DNA from: Graphilbum fragrans
Taxonomy: Eukaryota; Ascomycota; Sordariomycetes; Ophiostomatales; Ophiostomataceae
Length of the DNA: 64,000 nt
Assembly (NCBI GenBank): GCA_001513895.1
Contig: LLKO01000003.1
Location: 1,359,309-1,423,308 of the forward strand
Reading direction: 5' to 3'
Below the pieces are notes generated by a model. That model worked only from the letters and a program-made list of their open reading frames with translations. It made no database searches and was not told the origin of the DNA. Within the stretch, counting starts at the first letter, position 1. Every line of letters begins with the position of its first letter. Shown here piece by piece: positions 12,401-24,460 of this stretch. A program made the position numbers and the translations under genes.

Positions 12401-15113
12401 TGCCGAAAGCGCGCAACCACCCAAGACAGAGACGGGACCGAGACGATGAGTATGTTCAGACCTGGGGAATCGACATTCTTGTCGTCCAAACCGCCGATCA
12501 CCGCACCCCTCTCGGGTTGCTTTCCTCGGAGTCTGCCCGAGCATGTTTAATTTGATGCCCCTAATTTTTGGCATCTATTTTTGTCCCGTGTGCCTCCTGA
12601 CTTGTCTATCAAGTTGAGGGTGTCTACATAGGTGACTACTGATCGCAGCTGCCTAGGGCGTTGTGGACCTGTCGTTCTTTTCTCGGCGCAATATGCTGCT
12701 GGCATTGCGATTGAGGAGCGTAATCATAGAAACATAGGTGTGCTGCGTAAGTGCAATTTTAACACGCAAGGTGGGAGGCATGAAAACGGAATGTCGACGG
12801 CGTAGACGTATCCTATGCACATGGTAAATGAAGAGGACGGCCCGTTAGGTATTGAATACAAAAATAGAGCGAGATGACTGTGATGATAAGTTCAACACGG
12901 CGAACTGCTCGATAAGAACCTGCTGAAAAGAGCCTCATTAATCGCCTTTCAGTATGCCCGAGCAAATGTCAGAGGACGCGGTATCGTAATTGACGTTAAT
13001 TATTGCGACATGGTTCCCTTCGTATCAGTACTCTGTGCTTGAAATATGTCGAGGGAAAGTACTGCATAATAAAACAAAACAGACAGAGATGTGCATTCGT
13101 CACCGGCCCGGGCCCATCATTCCCTACCTTCAACTTCTTTTGTCGCGCTGCTTGTCTATCCTGTCTATTTTTAAGAGCAAAACTTCTCATTGGAGATCGA
13201 TAGTACTTTCGTTAGCAATTTCGACGTAAGAAATAATCGAGATTACCGGCATGCTATTCATCCGCGCTGCATGCGCTCCCGTTTCGCCTTTGCCGGGTTC
13301 GAACTGCCAAGAGAGACGCGAATGAAGGAGGGAGAAGAAAAAGCTTTACCGGGGGCCAGAACGGCGACCGCTTTCCGGGTGATAAAATCGTAGAGGAGAT
13401 GAAGGTGTGCCTCTGGACCCATGTATAAACATGACATTATTCAAAAAAGTTCCTGTGCTATTGGCTTGAGCATGTCTATTGGATACGGGCTCGGCCGATA
13501 CTTGACCAAGTAAGTATGTATATATGTACAAGAATATCTGGTCGTAGACAAAGTTTTAGGGGACACGGGCAGAGGTTAAATTGCACAGAGAAGGCGGGGG
13601 TGGGAAAAAACCCAAACAACCCGAAAGCTTCCGATAGACTGAACAAGGGACAGAACTGCGAGATCTGATTAAAACAGTGATGAATAGAGAGAAGACAGAA
13701 GACGGGACAACAAAAGCAAAGGGAACGAGCGGGAGACAGACTCCAAAGACCCTGCAACGAAAGATATGATAAACAACAGCAGACGATCCTATTGAGTCTG
13801 TTTCATCAAACCACGGCCCTGCCTTTCGTCCATCCTGTGCCCTTTCCGCCTGCCCACTGAAGGGCACGCCCCCATCTTCCAATCTCTACCGCTTCCTATC
13901 GGCAGCCGCCGTACACACACCCTTCTTCATGATGGGGTGTTCGACCCGATTTCACCGCGGCAAGCGGCAGTGGAGGGATAAAGGAGCCGAAGCGACAGGA
14001 CCTTGTACAGCATCGCTAAATGAACAAGGTTAGGGAATCAGGCCGCTATTCATTGCTTCCCTTCTTCACTTTATTGTGTCCCTAGGCCGAGAACGTAGGG
14101 CGCATTGGATGCAGGGACTGGGCTGGAGACAAGCCTGTGGCAGCCGTGTCGCTTATTTGTAGCCTACCGAGTCTACTGGTTTTCAAGATCTACTGATTCC
14201 TGCAGACTGGATCACGGATTCACGACTAGACCGATGCACTGACCCGCGGTTCCTCGATATTCATGACTGTTTCTTTCAAATATCAACAAATGTTGTATAA
14301 AACCCAGTTAAATTTGAACATGCTCATTTACTCTGATCCCAACCTGTCTACCTGCCAAATCCAATATAACTAATAGCGCAGCTGAGAATAATAGAAGAGA
14401 ATAGCAATTTACATACATGTTATTACGGCCTGCATCTGGCCATCTCTGTCCCTTCGCTCCTTTTAGTTGTTCAATTTTATGAGGTTGTTGGGAAAAAAGA
14501 CAGACGCTTTGTCGGTTCGTGATGAGCCGTTGCGACATCACTATCTCCTTTCCCTGTCCCCCCCATTTTTGTGTTAATTCCTCTAGACAACGCGCGTACA
14601 GATGCATTGAATGGTCCTAGGTATGCTATACCATTTTTAAACCTTCCCAAATGTGTCCGTACTATAGTATATATGTTGTGTTTCCCCCTGGACACAGACA
14701 ATGCTTGCAACCAAAACAGAAGACCTTGAATCCAAAAAAAAACAAAGATAAAAAAACAGACCGAGAAATGTTACTGAAGAAAATGGAAATGATAAGAGTA
14801 GCCAGCCGTAAACTCCTATGACATCAAGAAGAAAAAGGAGGCCACGACAAAAAACGAAACCCAGGTTCCAGTTTCCGCTGGCCAATGAAAAACCCAGTTG
14901 CAAAGAGGGGTAAGAAACAAGAGAAGAAGTAAAAGAAAGAAAACCAAAAATTCATGAATGGCGAATGAGAAAGGCTGAAAGGCAGGACGGGACGAAGAAA
15001 AGGACGAGAACGACGGTATAACGTATTATAGCCGTGTCTCAAAATTGCCGAGCAGGTGAACGTGTCTTTGCACGAAAACCTGGCTCGTTGGATTTCATTG
15101 ATATCGTGATCTG
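9496..15113. other. Gene desert, segment 3
   Basis: No gene is supported. A C-run (10 C, A, 7 C) lies at 11547-11564. From about 14300 to 15113 the minus strand is T-rich; the part nearest 15113 is probably the 3' untranslated region of the regulator that ends there. Hydrophobic frames on the minus strand in 13476-15042 reflect this T-richness rather than real proteins. Confidence 0.5.
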
Positions 15114-17636
15114 CTAAGCACCTTCTAGTGGTGGGACGTAGGAGTAGTTGAAATCGAGGAGATTGTCCAATACCCAGTGCTGGGGATCGAAGAAATCGTA
15201 AGTGGTCGGCGGGTCGTAGGTGACGGCGGTGTGAAGGAGGCCGTTGTGCGGATTCGCGCCCAAGCTAGGTGTGCCGAGGCCACCATTTGTTGCTGCTGCG
15301 AGGAGGCCACTAGGCAGTCCGTGATTGGCCGTCAGCATGCCGCTGTCCATGTGTGTTGACGAGGCTGTGGATTCATTGGTGGAGTCTGGGTTCGTTGGAT
15401 GTTTCAGTGCTGCAACTGGCCAAGTTAGCATAGGGTCATACATGATAGCAGACAAATATAAAAAAAACAACCCCCAATCCCAAGCAAAAAAACCTTACCA
15501 TCTAATGTCCCACGTCCTCTGGCTTGGTATTCCTCGCGCCAGTGCCAGATGGAGTCGAAGACAAGGCTCATGCTATGGCGGCAGCGGACCTTGAGCTGCA
15601 AGCTGTCGTCAATCTCGAGGATAGCGTCGTCGTCGGTGTAGGGATGATTCTGAGGAGACTCCAGGCGGGCTCCGTTCCACATCTGGACCATCAGCTCGGC
15701 CAGACGCCACTGGAGATCATTATGGACAACGCTGGTGTTGCGGATGGCCTGGATAGTGCGGCGGAAGAGCCGGCGGCCCTTGTCGAAATCAACGGAGCGC
15801 GAGAAGAAGGAGCGCATCAGCTTGAGGAGGGCGAAGCCTGCAGCGACGAGCATCTGCTGGACGTAGTTGGTGGCGTACTTGAGGGTGTCGATGCCGACGT
15901 GCTCCTGGGGCGACGAGGGAGAAGAGACGGTGGTGTGGCTCAGAATGTCTTCGAGGAAGTTGACGGTGGCGCGCCACAGACCCATGAGGTCGTCGAGGTA
16001 GCCGGGGGTAGTGCTGGAGTCGAAGAAACCGGCCAGCCGCAAGTGGAGGCCAGCAGCTTTGAGGTGGAAGCTGACAAAGGGCGAGAGACCGCGGGAGAGA
16101 ACATCGGCATACAGCTCGGTGTACTCGCGGCGGAACACACGCATGAGAATAGAGCGGTGCTCGTCGCCCGCAACGCCGCGCGAATCGCTCGCATTGCTGT
16201 ACATCTCCTTGGAGACCTTGTCACAGAAGCGCTCGATCTGCAGGCGGGCTTCAAGCTCCGGCGTCAGCTGGAAGGGCCCGACCTCGCCAGAGCGGGTAGC
16301 CAGAGTCCAGTCGTAGAGCGACGACGCGGGCTGGCCGTAACCAGTCGCGACATTCTGGGCCACAATGTTGCACACGGCCCAAGTGACAACGCGGTCGTGG
16401 AGCTGGTCCTTGTTCAGCTCGACTGCAACACGTGTGAAGTCATTGATGTGGTTGGGGCGGTGCAGGCCGATGCCGGTGGCAGTCTTCATCATGACACCGC
16501 ACAAGATGTGTGTGGGATCGGCCGTAGTAGTGCTTGTAGGAATGGGCCAGGTGCAGAGGAGGCACATAGCTTTGACGACAAAGTGCGAACCGGGCACGTC
16601 GCCAATGGTCTTCCACAGCAGCGTGTTCAGCGGTATGGAGATGGCCGTCAGCAGCGTTGGGTCGAGAGTGTAGCGGCGAGCGGAGACGGCGACAATGGAC
16701 CAGTAGAGCAGGGGGTGTTGCTGGTAGTACTGCTCAGGGGTGAAGGAGGGGTTGAGAAAGGGCAAGAAGGGGTGGTAGAAGAGCCAGAAGTCCTGGAACA
16801 GCTGGGCCTCGCCCTCCTCGGTTAGGCGCACCTCCTCCAGCTCGCGCACAACGCGTGGCAGACTGTAGGATCCGCCGCGCTTGAGGTGCAGCAGAGACGA
16901 GACAGCCTCGTCGGAGCCCATAAGGGAGGGATTCCGGGTGTGGGAATAGACGCTGTTGACGATGGGCGACTGCAGCTGGGAGTAAGACGGGCCGTCGTCG
17001 TCGTCTTCGACGGGCACGACAAAGCCCTGGTTGCGGGCCTGCTGGACGCTGCGGCGTAGTTTCTCGATCTCCTTCTCCATCTCGGCGTGTTTGGAGCGCT
17101 TGCCGATGCGCTTGAAGTTGGACTCGATCTTGCATTGCAGCTTGAGGCGGTTGCATCTCGAGCAGCTCTGGAAGGGATCTTGGGAGACGTCGCAGCGCAA
17201 CTGAGGCTGTTAGCGGGAAGGGGAAGAGAGAGAGAGACACGGAGCGAGGACAGGCGCGCGTCTGAAATTGACGAAGGGGCAGGTCGGATGGATGGGAGGA
17301 GAAAGCGAGGCTGAGAGACGAAGACAAGAGGACAAACTGGAAAACAAGAGCAGCCACAAGAGGCCCCAAGGCCTCGCCGTTACTCACCTTCTGCTGGCGG
17401 CACTCGTTACAGGCGCGCTTGACGCCGGGCTGGCGCTTCTTTTCCGGGTGGTCGCCGCCGTCGTCGTCATTTAGCACACTGCCGGGGCTGCTGTCGAAAC
17501 CGGCGCTGCCGGCGGCGCCGGTGCTGCGCTTGCGCTTTGCGCCATTGAGGCCGATGACGCTGCGAATGCTCACGGGGCTTGTCGGGCTCAATGAAGAAGC
17601 ACCGCCGCCGCCCGTGAGGAGGGGCGATCCATCCAT
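15114..17636 (-). CDS. Zn2Cys6 transcription factor, Leu3-like
   Basis: Model: complement of 15114-15415, 15499-17200 and 17388-17636, giving 750 residues. The binuclear zinc cluster has all six cysteines (C76, C79, C86, C96, C99, C106; spacing 2-6-9-2-6). The first intron (187 nt, CTAAC branch) falls inside the cluster, directly after RQQK. A basic, heptad-like stretch follows (about 115-140, KRSKHAEMEKEIEKLRR), then a fungal-type middle homology region from about 150. The RACNECRQQKLRCD cluster followed by a FKR(I/V)GKRSK linker is typical of Leu3/LeuB-type regulators, which in yeast and Aspergillus control branched-chain amino-acid genes; that role is inferred. The start ATG at 17636 is the first in frame before the cluster. 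Intron 2 has two possible acceptors 6 nt apart (exon starting at 15415 or 15409), changing the protein by two residues only. Confidence 0.92.
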
Positions 17637-18158
17637 ACACGAACAGAGCGAGACAATACCCGCTTGGCCAGGTCGAGGAAGTGGGGAAGAAAAAGGGACG
17701 CAGAGCCGCTTCTAGCAGGAAAAAAAAGATATGACAAAAAGGAAATATAAATAAGAAACCGAGAAAACCAAAAAGAGCTGGCGGCAGCAGCTGGCGCGAA
17801 TATAAGGATGTGGGAGGGGGTGCTGGGGGAGAGGAGAGACGGTCGGGGGGGGGCGGGAGAGATGTGCTGGGATTTTTTCAAAGGTGGCGATGCGATGAGG
17901 ATGAAGATGGCGTGGGCCGAATGGATTGATGCGGCGGCGCGCGGCCGAACAGAGTGCAGGGCGAAAGGGAGCGTGTGTGCAAGAGCAGGAACAGGCCAAA
18001 TGAAAGAACGGGGAAGGAGCGCGGAAAACGAATGGGACGCTGCTTCTTTCCAATCTTGTCACGATTGTTGAACTGAGGTTATGAATGGGAAGGAGCGACT
18101 GCACCGAACGCGGAGGGGGCGGGGAAAGACTAACGACGAGTACGACTCACACTTTGTC

Positions 18159-18190
18159 CTGCTGCTGGCTGCTGCTGGCTGCTGCTGGCC
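18159..18190. repeat. Tandem repeat, 10-bp unit GCTGCTGGCT
   Basis: Three consecutive copies of GCTGCTGGCT (the last ending GGCC) lie between the two divergent genes. It is a simple repeat, probably without function, and could vary in length between strains. Confidence 0.8.
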
Positions 18191-18338
18191 GCCAGAAAAG
18201 CGAAAAGGCGGCCGGGCGGGCCCCAGAAAAATAAAATACGAGCACGGCAACCACCACCGCCAGGCATTAAAATTTCCATCTAGGCTTGCGTGCTTGCTCA
18301 CAACCCTGGCCATCCATTGTTCGCCGCTGTGGCCGGTG

Positions 18339-18610
18339 ATTGGCTGGGAATGGGGCAAGGGCCCACCGTTACCCACCGCTGCGTCGTGCGATTGGCTGCC
18401 GCCACCGACAGCCCATGCATGCCGTGCCCGGTAGCCATCACGTGGAGCGCCAGTGGTGCCTTCAACGGGCAGTTGCTACCGGTGTGCAGCAAGCTGCAGA
18501 AGCGCAGCAGGCCAGTGTGTGTAGTGTGTGCAGCGCATGTAGTGTAGTGATGTAGTGCATGTAGTGTGTGTGAGGCGCTCTGGGCAAGTGCGCCAGCGTC
18601 GCATTGGCTG
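18339..18610 (-). promoter_or_regulatory. Three ATTGGCTG (inverted CCAAT) boxes
   Basis: ATTGGCTG occurs at 18339-18346, 18391-18398 and 18603-18610, the reverse complement of CAGCCAAT. The CCAAT core is bound in fungi by the Hap2/3/5 complex. All three point toward the Leu3-like gene (-), about 700-970 bp upstream of its start codon. Repetition of the same 8-mer supports function, but binding is inferred. Confidence 0.4.
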
Positions 18611-19546
18611 CAGTGTGGCAGTACTTACGGAGCACGAGTTGTCGTTACGTGAGTGAAGCACAAGGACAAGTCACAGTGGAAGCAGGGAAGCCGAATGGGG
18701 CACTCCTTCCACAGCAAGCAACCATAATAAAACCGCCCAAAAGGCCCTGTTTCTCGCGGCCAGGCCCCAAAAGCGGCGACTACGAGTCCTCGGAAAGAGG
18801 GAGCATATGCCAGACAGAACAGACAGACGTCCGCGGGAAACGAGTCACAGCGATCTGTCCGGCGATCCACGCCCCCCTTCTCCCAAATCGCACATGGCGG
18901 CCCAATCACCTCGCTCGCAATGCTGATGGAGGGCGGCACACACAAGCTGCATGCAGCTACACCTTGCAGCAGAGCTACTATGGCCATGGCTTGCTGTTCG
19001 AGGCACGTTGTGGTTGGGCCCACTCCTGCTGTGCTCGTGTCTCTGTCTTTGGGCGCTCGGGCTGTCTGCCTTGCCTTGCCCTCTGTTTGCTGCTGCAGCC
19101 GGCCTCGTCATCCTTCTGCCTTGCACCCTCTGCTTTCGCCCACCTTTTGTCGGTCTGCCGCCATCTGCTGCCATTCTGCCGTCTTTCCCACACCGCTTCC
19201 CACCCCATAACTTGGTGGTCTTTGCCCGTTTCTGCCACTTTTTGTCCGATTGGACAACACGGAGCAGACAGCGCTGCTGTTGCAACTCCGCCTCGTTCCC
19301 TGGCTTGATAGTAAACGGCGTGTCCCCGCCAACCGTCCGCCCCGGCTCTTTTTTTTTCACTCTTTTTTTTCGCGTGGATCCCTCCGGTTCGGAGCAGAAA
19401 AGTGGAGCCGCCGTAGCCGCAAGCTAAAGAAAAAACACCCAGCAACTAACCACAAGGCCTCGTCCACTACCACTTTCTTCCCTCCAAGAGCTGCACATTG
19501 CATTGGCACACGGCGCCTGACACCGCCCCCCTCTTTTCCCACGTCC

Positions 19547-19960
19547 ATGGCCGAAGCTACGACAAACGAAGGCGAGTCGACGCCCGCCGCAGACCACACG
19601 GCACCGTCACCGGCTGCCGCTAGTCTGGCCACGGGACCTAGAACGCGGATTTGCGGCCGTCTCAAGCCACCGCAGCGGAACCCACAACTCTCTTCTTCCA
19701 GCCAGTCATCTGCCCTCGCCAATGGCCTGAAGTTGCAGCGCCCGGGGACCAGTCCAGAACGTATGTGTACCTCGTGCTCTCGGACTTGCCCTTTTGGCCC
19801 GCTTTGCATGCCCGTACGCCTTATCTTTGCCATCCTACTTACTGATGTGTCCATTCTGGTTAATGCGACAGCGACGACGATTGAGATTCGGTCCACGAAG
19901 CTGCCGCAGCCGTTTGTGAACCCTGACGATTCACTGGCCCGCCAGGATGCGGCCCAATGA
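19547..19960 (+). CDS. Small hypothetical protein, two exons
   Basis: Tentative model: 19547-19760 and 19872-19960, giving 100 residues. The intron has a GTATGT donor and a GCGACAG acceptor, and the frame stays open across it. The start ATG follows a pyrimidine-rich leader typical of fungal promoters. The protein is rich in Ala, Ser, Pro and Thr with no signal peptide or membrane segment. Its most distinctive part is the C-terminus (TTIEIRSTKLPQPFVNPDD), which could be a conserved short motif. I do not recognise the family. An unspliced frame also runs through the intron in the same phase, giving a 137-residue alternative from the same ATG. Confidence 0.4.
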   Translation: MAEATTNEGESTPAADHTAPSPAAASLATGPRTRICGRLKPPQRNPQLSSSSQSSALANGLKLQRPGTSPERMCTSCSRTCPFGPLCMPVRLIFAILLTDVSILVNATATTIEIRSTKLPQPFVNPDDSLARQDAAQ

Positions 19961-22900
19961 GTGAGCTACGGGGCAAGCTCTGCTTCGCGGCCCTACATCC
20001 TGCCTCCCTCCTTTTCTTAGAACCGCTGGCGCAGAAACGCCACGACCAGCCCTCGTACGAATGCCATCCTGTGCTCTACAGCAATGCAACAAAAGAGACA
20101 CAATCGCAGCGATAACTCAACAGGCAGGCGTGATGGAGGGGCGAAAGCGGCTCGCCGAGGAGGACGTGTTCGTGCATGGATGCAACACACCATCCGCCGT
20201 CAGCACCACCATGACCACAGCTGCCCCAACCACCACTGCCATCGTTTCTATTACCACCACCAGCACCAGCATTCGCCAGGTGGCTAGCCCATTCGCATCC
20301 TGTGCGCAGTAGCCATACGTACTCCGGACATGGGCAAGTTAGCGTCCGGGTGGGAAGAAAATGGCAGGGGCAGCGAGAGGGGGGCCACGAGAATGAAAGG
20401 CAAAAAAAGGCCGATAAGAGGATCCAACAGGCGGACAGCAGCTTGAAGACTGCACGAAGGGCCATGGTGGAGGGCGGCCGCCGTCAAGGCCTCACCGGTG
20501 AGGAAGCTATCTTCCCCCCATGACGAGATGTGGACAAATGGTACGAAAACAAACAAAAGACCCGACGCGGCCAAGACGCAGACAATCTGCAGTAGTTGAA
20601 ACACGCGAGCCAGAGATGGGCGGCGGCGGCGATGACAACGTATACACGCACACCCTCACCATCCTGTCGTAGAGAGAGATGGGCGGAGGAAGAGCCTATC
20701 ACTATGTAGGCCGTATATTACGAGCGCATACTGATTCGGGCTGCCCTGCACGCCATCTGCAAACCGGTCAAAGTGCCCACTCGGTGGACGGCCCCCCTTG
20801 CGTCTTCTGCGCTGGCAGTTTCTGCAGCTCAGCCTGCAGCCTGTCGAGTTGGGGAGCTTGCCATGGCCTGGTCCAATCTACTTGGCAGATACGGGCCCCC
20901 CATCGGCAGCGACGCGAATGCGCAATTGTATTGTTTCTATCTTCCGTTCATCTTCTCTGCTGCCTTTGCGTGCTTGTTGCCGGTGCAGCGTCATGCCGGC
21001 CGTGTTGCAACCTTATTCGAAGCGGTTGGCTGTTGGCTCACTGACTACTCGTACAGTGGAGGGTCGGTTTCGGCTGCTCGACAAGGACGGCGGCAGCCAG
21101 AATGCCGGATACCACCATGGCCCTTTTGCCTTGCCGCCCAACCCGTCTGTAACATCACTTTGTTCGCTGGCGTCGAATAGTAATAATGATAGTTGCTTGC
21201 GTCCAATGCAGCCCGCACATATGAGCATATAAACATATAAATTGCCCGAAGAGACCAATCCGCCCCCCCTCGCCTCTCGCCTCTCGCCTCTCGCCTGCTT
21301 CCCGGCTTTGTTTATATTGCAAAGGATACGTTTCAATCACCATGCCACGTTTCAGACGTCAGCCCTCAGCCTCGGGACGAAGATGCATGGAAGCTATAGA
21401 AGCCATAGAAGCCATAGAACGCATCGAAGAACCAACAAGTCGATGTCTTCGACGGCCTCTATTTCGTGCCGTCGTCACACAGCTTGATCTCTGATGCCCA
21501 CAAGCCACTATCGAGCTGCGGCGCCTTGGCCCATGACCCGCGCCTTGCTACCTTCTTTTTCCAATCGACTCTTCCGTTCCATGTCAGACTATATCAAGGC
21601 AAAGGGTAGGGGTGAGGGCGGAAGGTAGGGGGTGGTCTAGGAGGGGGAGTGTGCTATTGTGGTGTTGGGCTTCCACGACGCAAACCGGCATGCTGTTGGG
21701 CCAGCAAGCGCCGTGTGGATAGGACAATACGCGGCACCCGTCTCACTCTTTGTCCACTTACTGGACGGCCCACAGACACACATGGCCCAATGGCCCTGGC
21801 TTGGGTTCTCGGCCGCATCCACTCTCTTCTTTCCCTGGTTTGCCAATATATATCGCCTTGACACGTTGTCAGATATGCCTTTATCTGCGCACAAGATAAA
21901 GCGAGCTATGCAGCGAACGCCGAGAGCCGCACCCGTGACAGAGGTGGTGGGCGACGGGGAGACACTCCCCGGGATGTCGGCTGCTCGGTGTCTCCGTTGA
22001 CCTTGCGGCTCTACCCAAGATGCTTGGCCGTCGGCCTCCTCTCTTTGACTGTTGCGGCAGCCCTTCTCCACACTGCTCGACCTTTGCCGTTTATCTTATG
22101 GCCCCCCTGCATTCCCGCCACTGGGAGCGTCTCTTACCCGAACCTGGGCCTTGCCAGAGCGCCCTAAGACTGCTCGGCCGTATGTCGTCTATGAAGACTC
22201 GAGTGGGGGCTGGAGAAGGCGTGGCAGCCAACGTGGAGAGCGGCCGCTTAGTTCTTAGCTCGCAGCTCAGCAAGATGCGGGCCGGATGCGGCAAGCAAAT
22301 GGGTTGGAGCAAGACGTCTATTTTCTTCTTCTCATCCTTCTGGATCTCCATCTCCATCTGAAGTGCAAACAGAAGAAAGCAGAGACCCACCAAAGGCTTG
22401 GAGATGTTGGAGAAGGCCAGCCAGTGGTGGATTGACTGCTCGGACATCCTTACTAACGACGGGGACTATGGTAGTCAATCCGAAGCTACCGCCCCCATAT
22501 GGCACCTGAATCATGTCCTTTTGCGGCTACGAGGCTGAGTCCGTGCCGAGACTGGAGGCACGATCTAGAGCCCCAAGATCGTCGGCGGACGGTTCGTTTC
22601 TGTCGGTGCCGAATATCGGAAGAGAAGGACGGCACGCGCCTCGTTTTGGGTGAGGATGTGAGGCGCGCTGCCTTTCATCGGAACCTAGTTGGCCTCAGCC
22701 CCCCCTCAGCTGTCGTATACTTACGGAGGGAGAGACCTGCCGTCTGATTCTGACAGCGGGACAAGTTCAGCACTTTCGCCGGGGCCGGCTTCGGTGCACA
22801 GCCATGTGGCGCAATACGCGCCGACGGGTGAGGCAAGAGTGGCCGATATATCTCTCCTGTTCTCTCTCGTTCCCGCCCGGCGGAGACACACTGCAGCCCC

Positions 22901-24460
22901 CAGCGGCATCCATAGTGGCTTGTCTAGATGTCTGACGCCCCAAGGACAGCCGTCTTCCAATGAGGCGCGAGCCAGTGCCGTCTCTGATCGTCTTTGGCGG
23001 CTGGCAGATTGGTGCTCGTCGGTTCCACCGGAGCTGAATGGGCCCCAGCAGCTTCCCCTGCTTTTTTGTCTGGACGACTGGAATACTTAATTCCACTTTC
23101 AGTCAGCAGAAACGTACGAGACGAGGTTGGCACTGAGACGTCCGTTCTTTGCATCCGAAGCGCTTTGCGGCTAGCCTGCGCCCCGGGTTGGAGAAAGGAG
23201 GCCCTCTGATCCTCCGATGTGCACCGCTAATACGAATAGGTGGTAAATGTGGCCTGGGGCCCCGCGTTCAGTTCTGGGGAAGCAGGAGGAATCCTGGGTC
23301 TTAGCAGGGCCGCTAGAGCAGATAGCGCTACGGGGCGTCGCTGAGGAGAAATGAGGGGCGTCCGATCCGCTGGCTGACAGTTGCCGAAATTCGCTTCAGC
23401 ACATGATGGACAGCGGCTATGGAGTGCCGACTTGCGGCCTGGACATCGAGAAGACGGCTCGTGATGGACAGGTACTTTCCGTGCTTTTGGATGAGATGAA
23501 AAGAGCATCTCTGGGTGCCACAATGGCACATCGGAGGGCGCGTCCATGCGTGCTGTTTCGCTGTTCGGAGTCTCAGCCTGGCGGCAATAAACAGAAAAAG
23601 TCATGAGCTTCCACCGGATCTCCAAAGTGGAAGGCGGATCCCCACGGCCGCAGTAGCTTGCTTTCCTTTGTATGTACCTCTTCATCCACCTCGCAGACGG
23701 TTTCCGATGCGAGAATCGCTCCGTGCCTTCATCATCACGGGCCAAGGGCCTCTCGTCTTCCCTAGCACCGTTGCAAGTCCTCCGGTACTCCGTGTGGCCC
23801 AGCCCGCTTTCGAGTTTGTGCTTGTACTTTACACCAGCATCAGCGGGCAAAGCACGCCCGTCAGTTGCGACTTTCTGGATGGGCTTCCGGTCGTCTGTCG
23901 TGTAAGCTAGCTCGATTATGAATACGTGCATCCATCCACAATATCGCCTCCGTATCTCGTAGGAATCCAACTCTTGCCAACTCCATGGATCTTTTATCTG
24001 TCCTTCGCCCTTGATATATGTACTTGAACTGCTTGGCCTCCATCCTTCGGCCCTATACGAGTACAACTAGTCTATGCTCCCCTCGTCTTTGTCTATCCCC
24101 AGATTGCTCCCCCATTGTGTTCCCCACCCCCAAGCCAATGATTCATTACTACCACGGACTCTTATTTTGTTCCCATGCTCGAGTTGCTGTTATTGCCTTT
24201 GACACATTGAACCCACACGCTGCCTTCCCCTACTGCCCATTGCCTTCTCATTTCTGCCCCCCCCCCCCCCCCTCCTCTCACGAGAGCCTCCACGCAGCGT
24301 GACGGGACTTGACGTGACGTAGCTCCTTGATTCGCGTTCCCAGCAGCTTTCGCAGCCTCACACCTGTCCGGGACTGCAGCCGGGTCTACTGAGACAGTCG
24401 GCTTAGGGCGATCATTCACGGAGGACATTGTGAGGACACCGGCCTTGAATACAGTTACAT
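19961..24460. other. 4.5 kb intergenic region without a supported gene
   Basis: Many frames of 60-145 codons overlap on both strands and none is recognisable. The longest is 279 codons (23227-24066, -), upstream of and divergent from the regulator at 24461. It is rich in Arg, Ser and Pro with no domain I can name, and could be chance. Short repeats include a 7-base GCCTCTC tandem (21272-21296), imperfect GAAGCCATA units near 21390-21418 and a run of 16 C (24257-24272). The pyrimidine-rich DNA of about 24050-24300 is probably the promoter of the next gene. Confidence 0.45.
24257..24272. repeat. Homopolymer run of 16 C
   Basis: Sixteen consecutive C on the + strand, about 190 bp upstream of the Zn2Cys6 regulator start codon and inside a pyrimidine-rich promoter-like stretch. 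Its length may vary between strains or be misread. Confidence 0.85.

Larger units (their letters stand above)
17637..19546. other. Long intergenic region, divergent promoters
   Basis: It separates the Leu3-like regulator (-) from the small gene at 19547 (+). It holds a CTGCTGCTGG-type tandem repeat (18159-18190), three copies of ATTGGCTG (18339-18610), a purine/pyrimidine-skewed block near 17800-17880 and T-runs at about 19350-19370 just upstream of the small gene. Long overlapping frames on both strands (18604-19445) have no recognisable content and are not called. Confidence 0.5.

Noticed and set aside
13290..13320. GGGTTCGAACTGCC as a tRNA B-box
   Set aside because: The flanking bases do not form a T-arm stem, and no acceptor or D-arm partner is found upstream.
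15524..16825. A 433-codon + strand frame across the Leu3-like regulator
   Set aside because: It is the shadow of the minus-strand regulator exon, has no recognisable domain, and overlaps conserved sense coding.
23227..24066. A 279-codon minus-strand frame upstream of the His/Met-rich regulator
   Set aside because: It is long enough to consider, but composition is uneven with no domain, no matching exon structure and a start lying in a probable promoter. RNA-seq would settle it.
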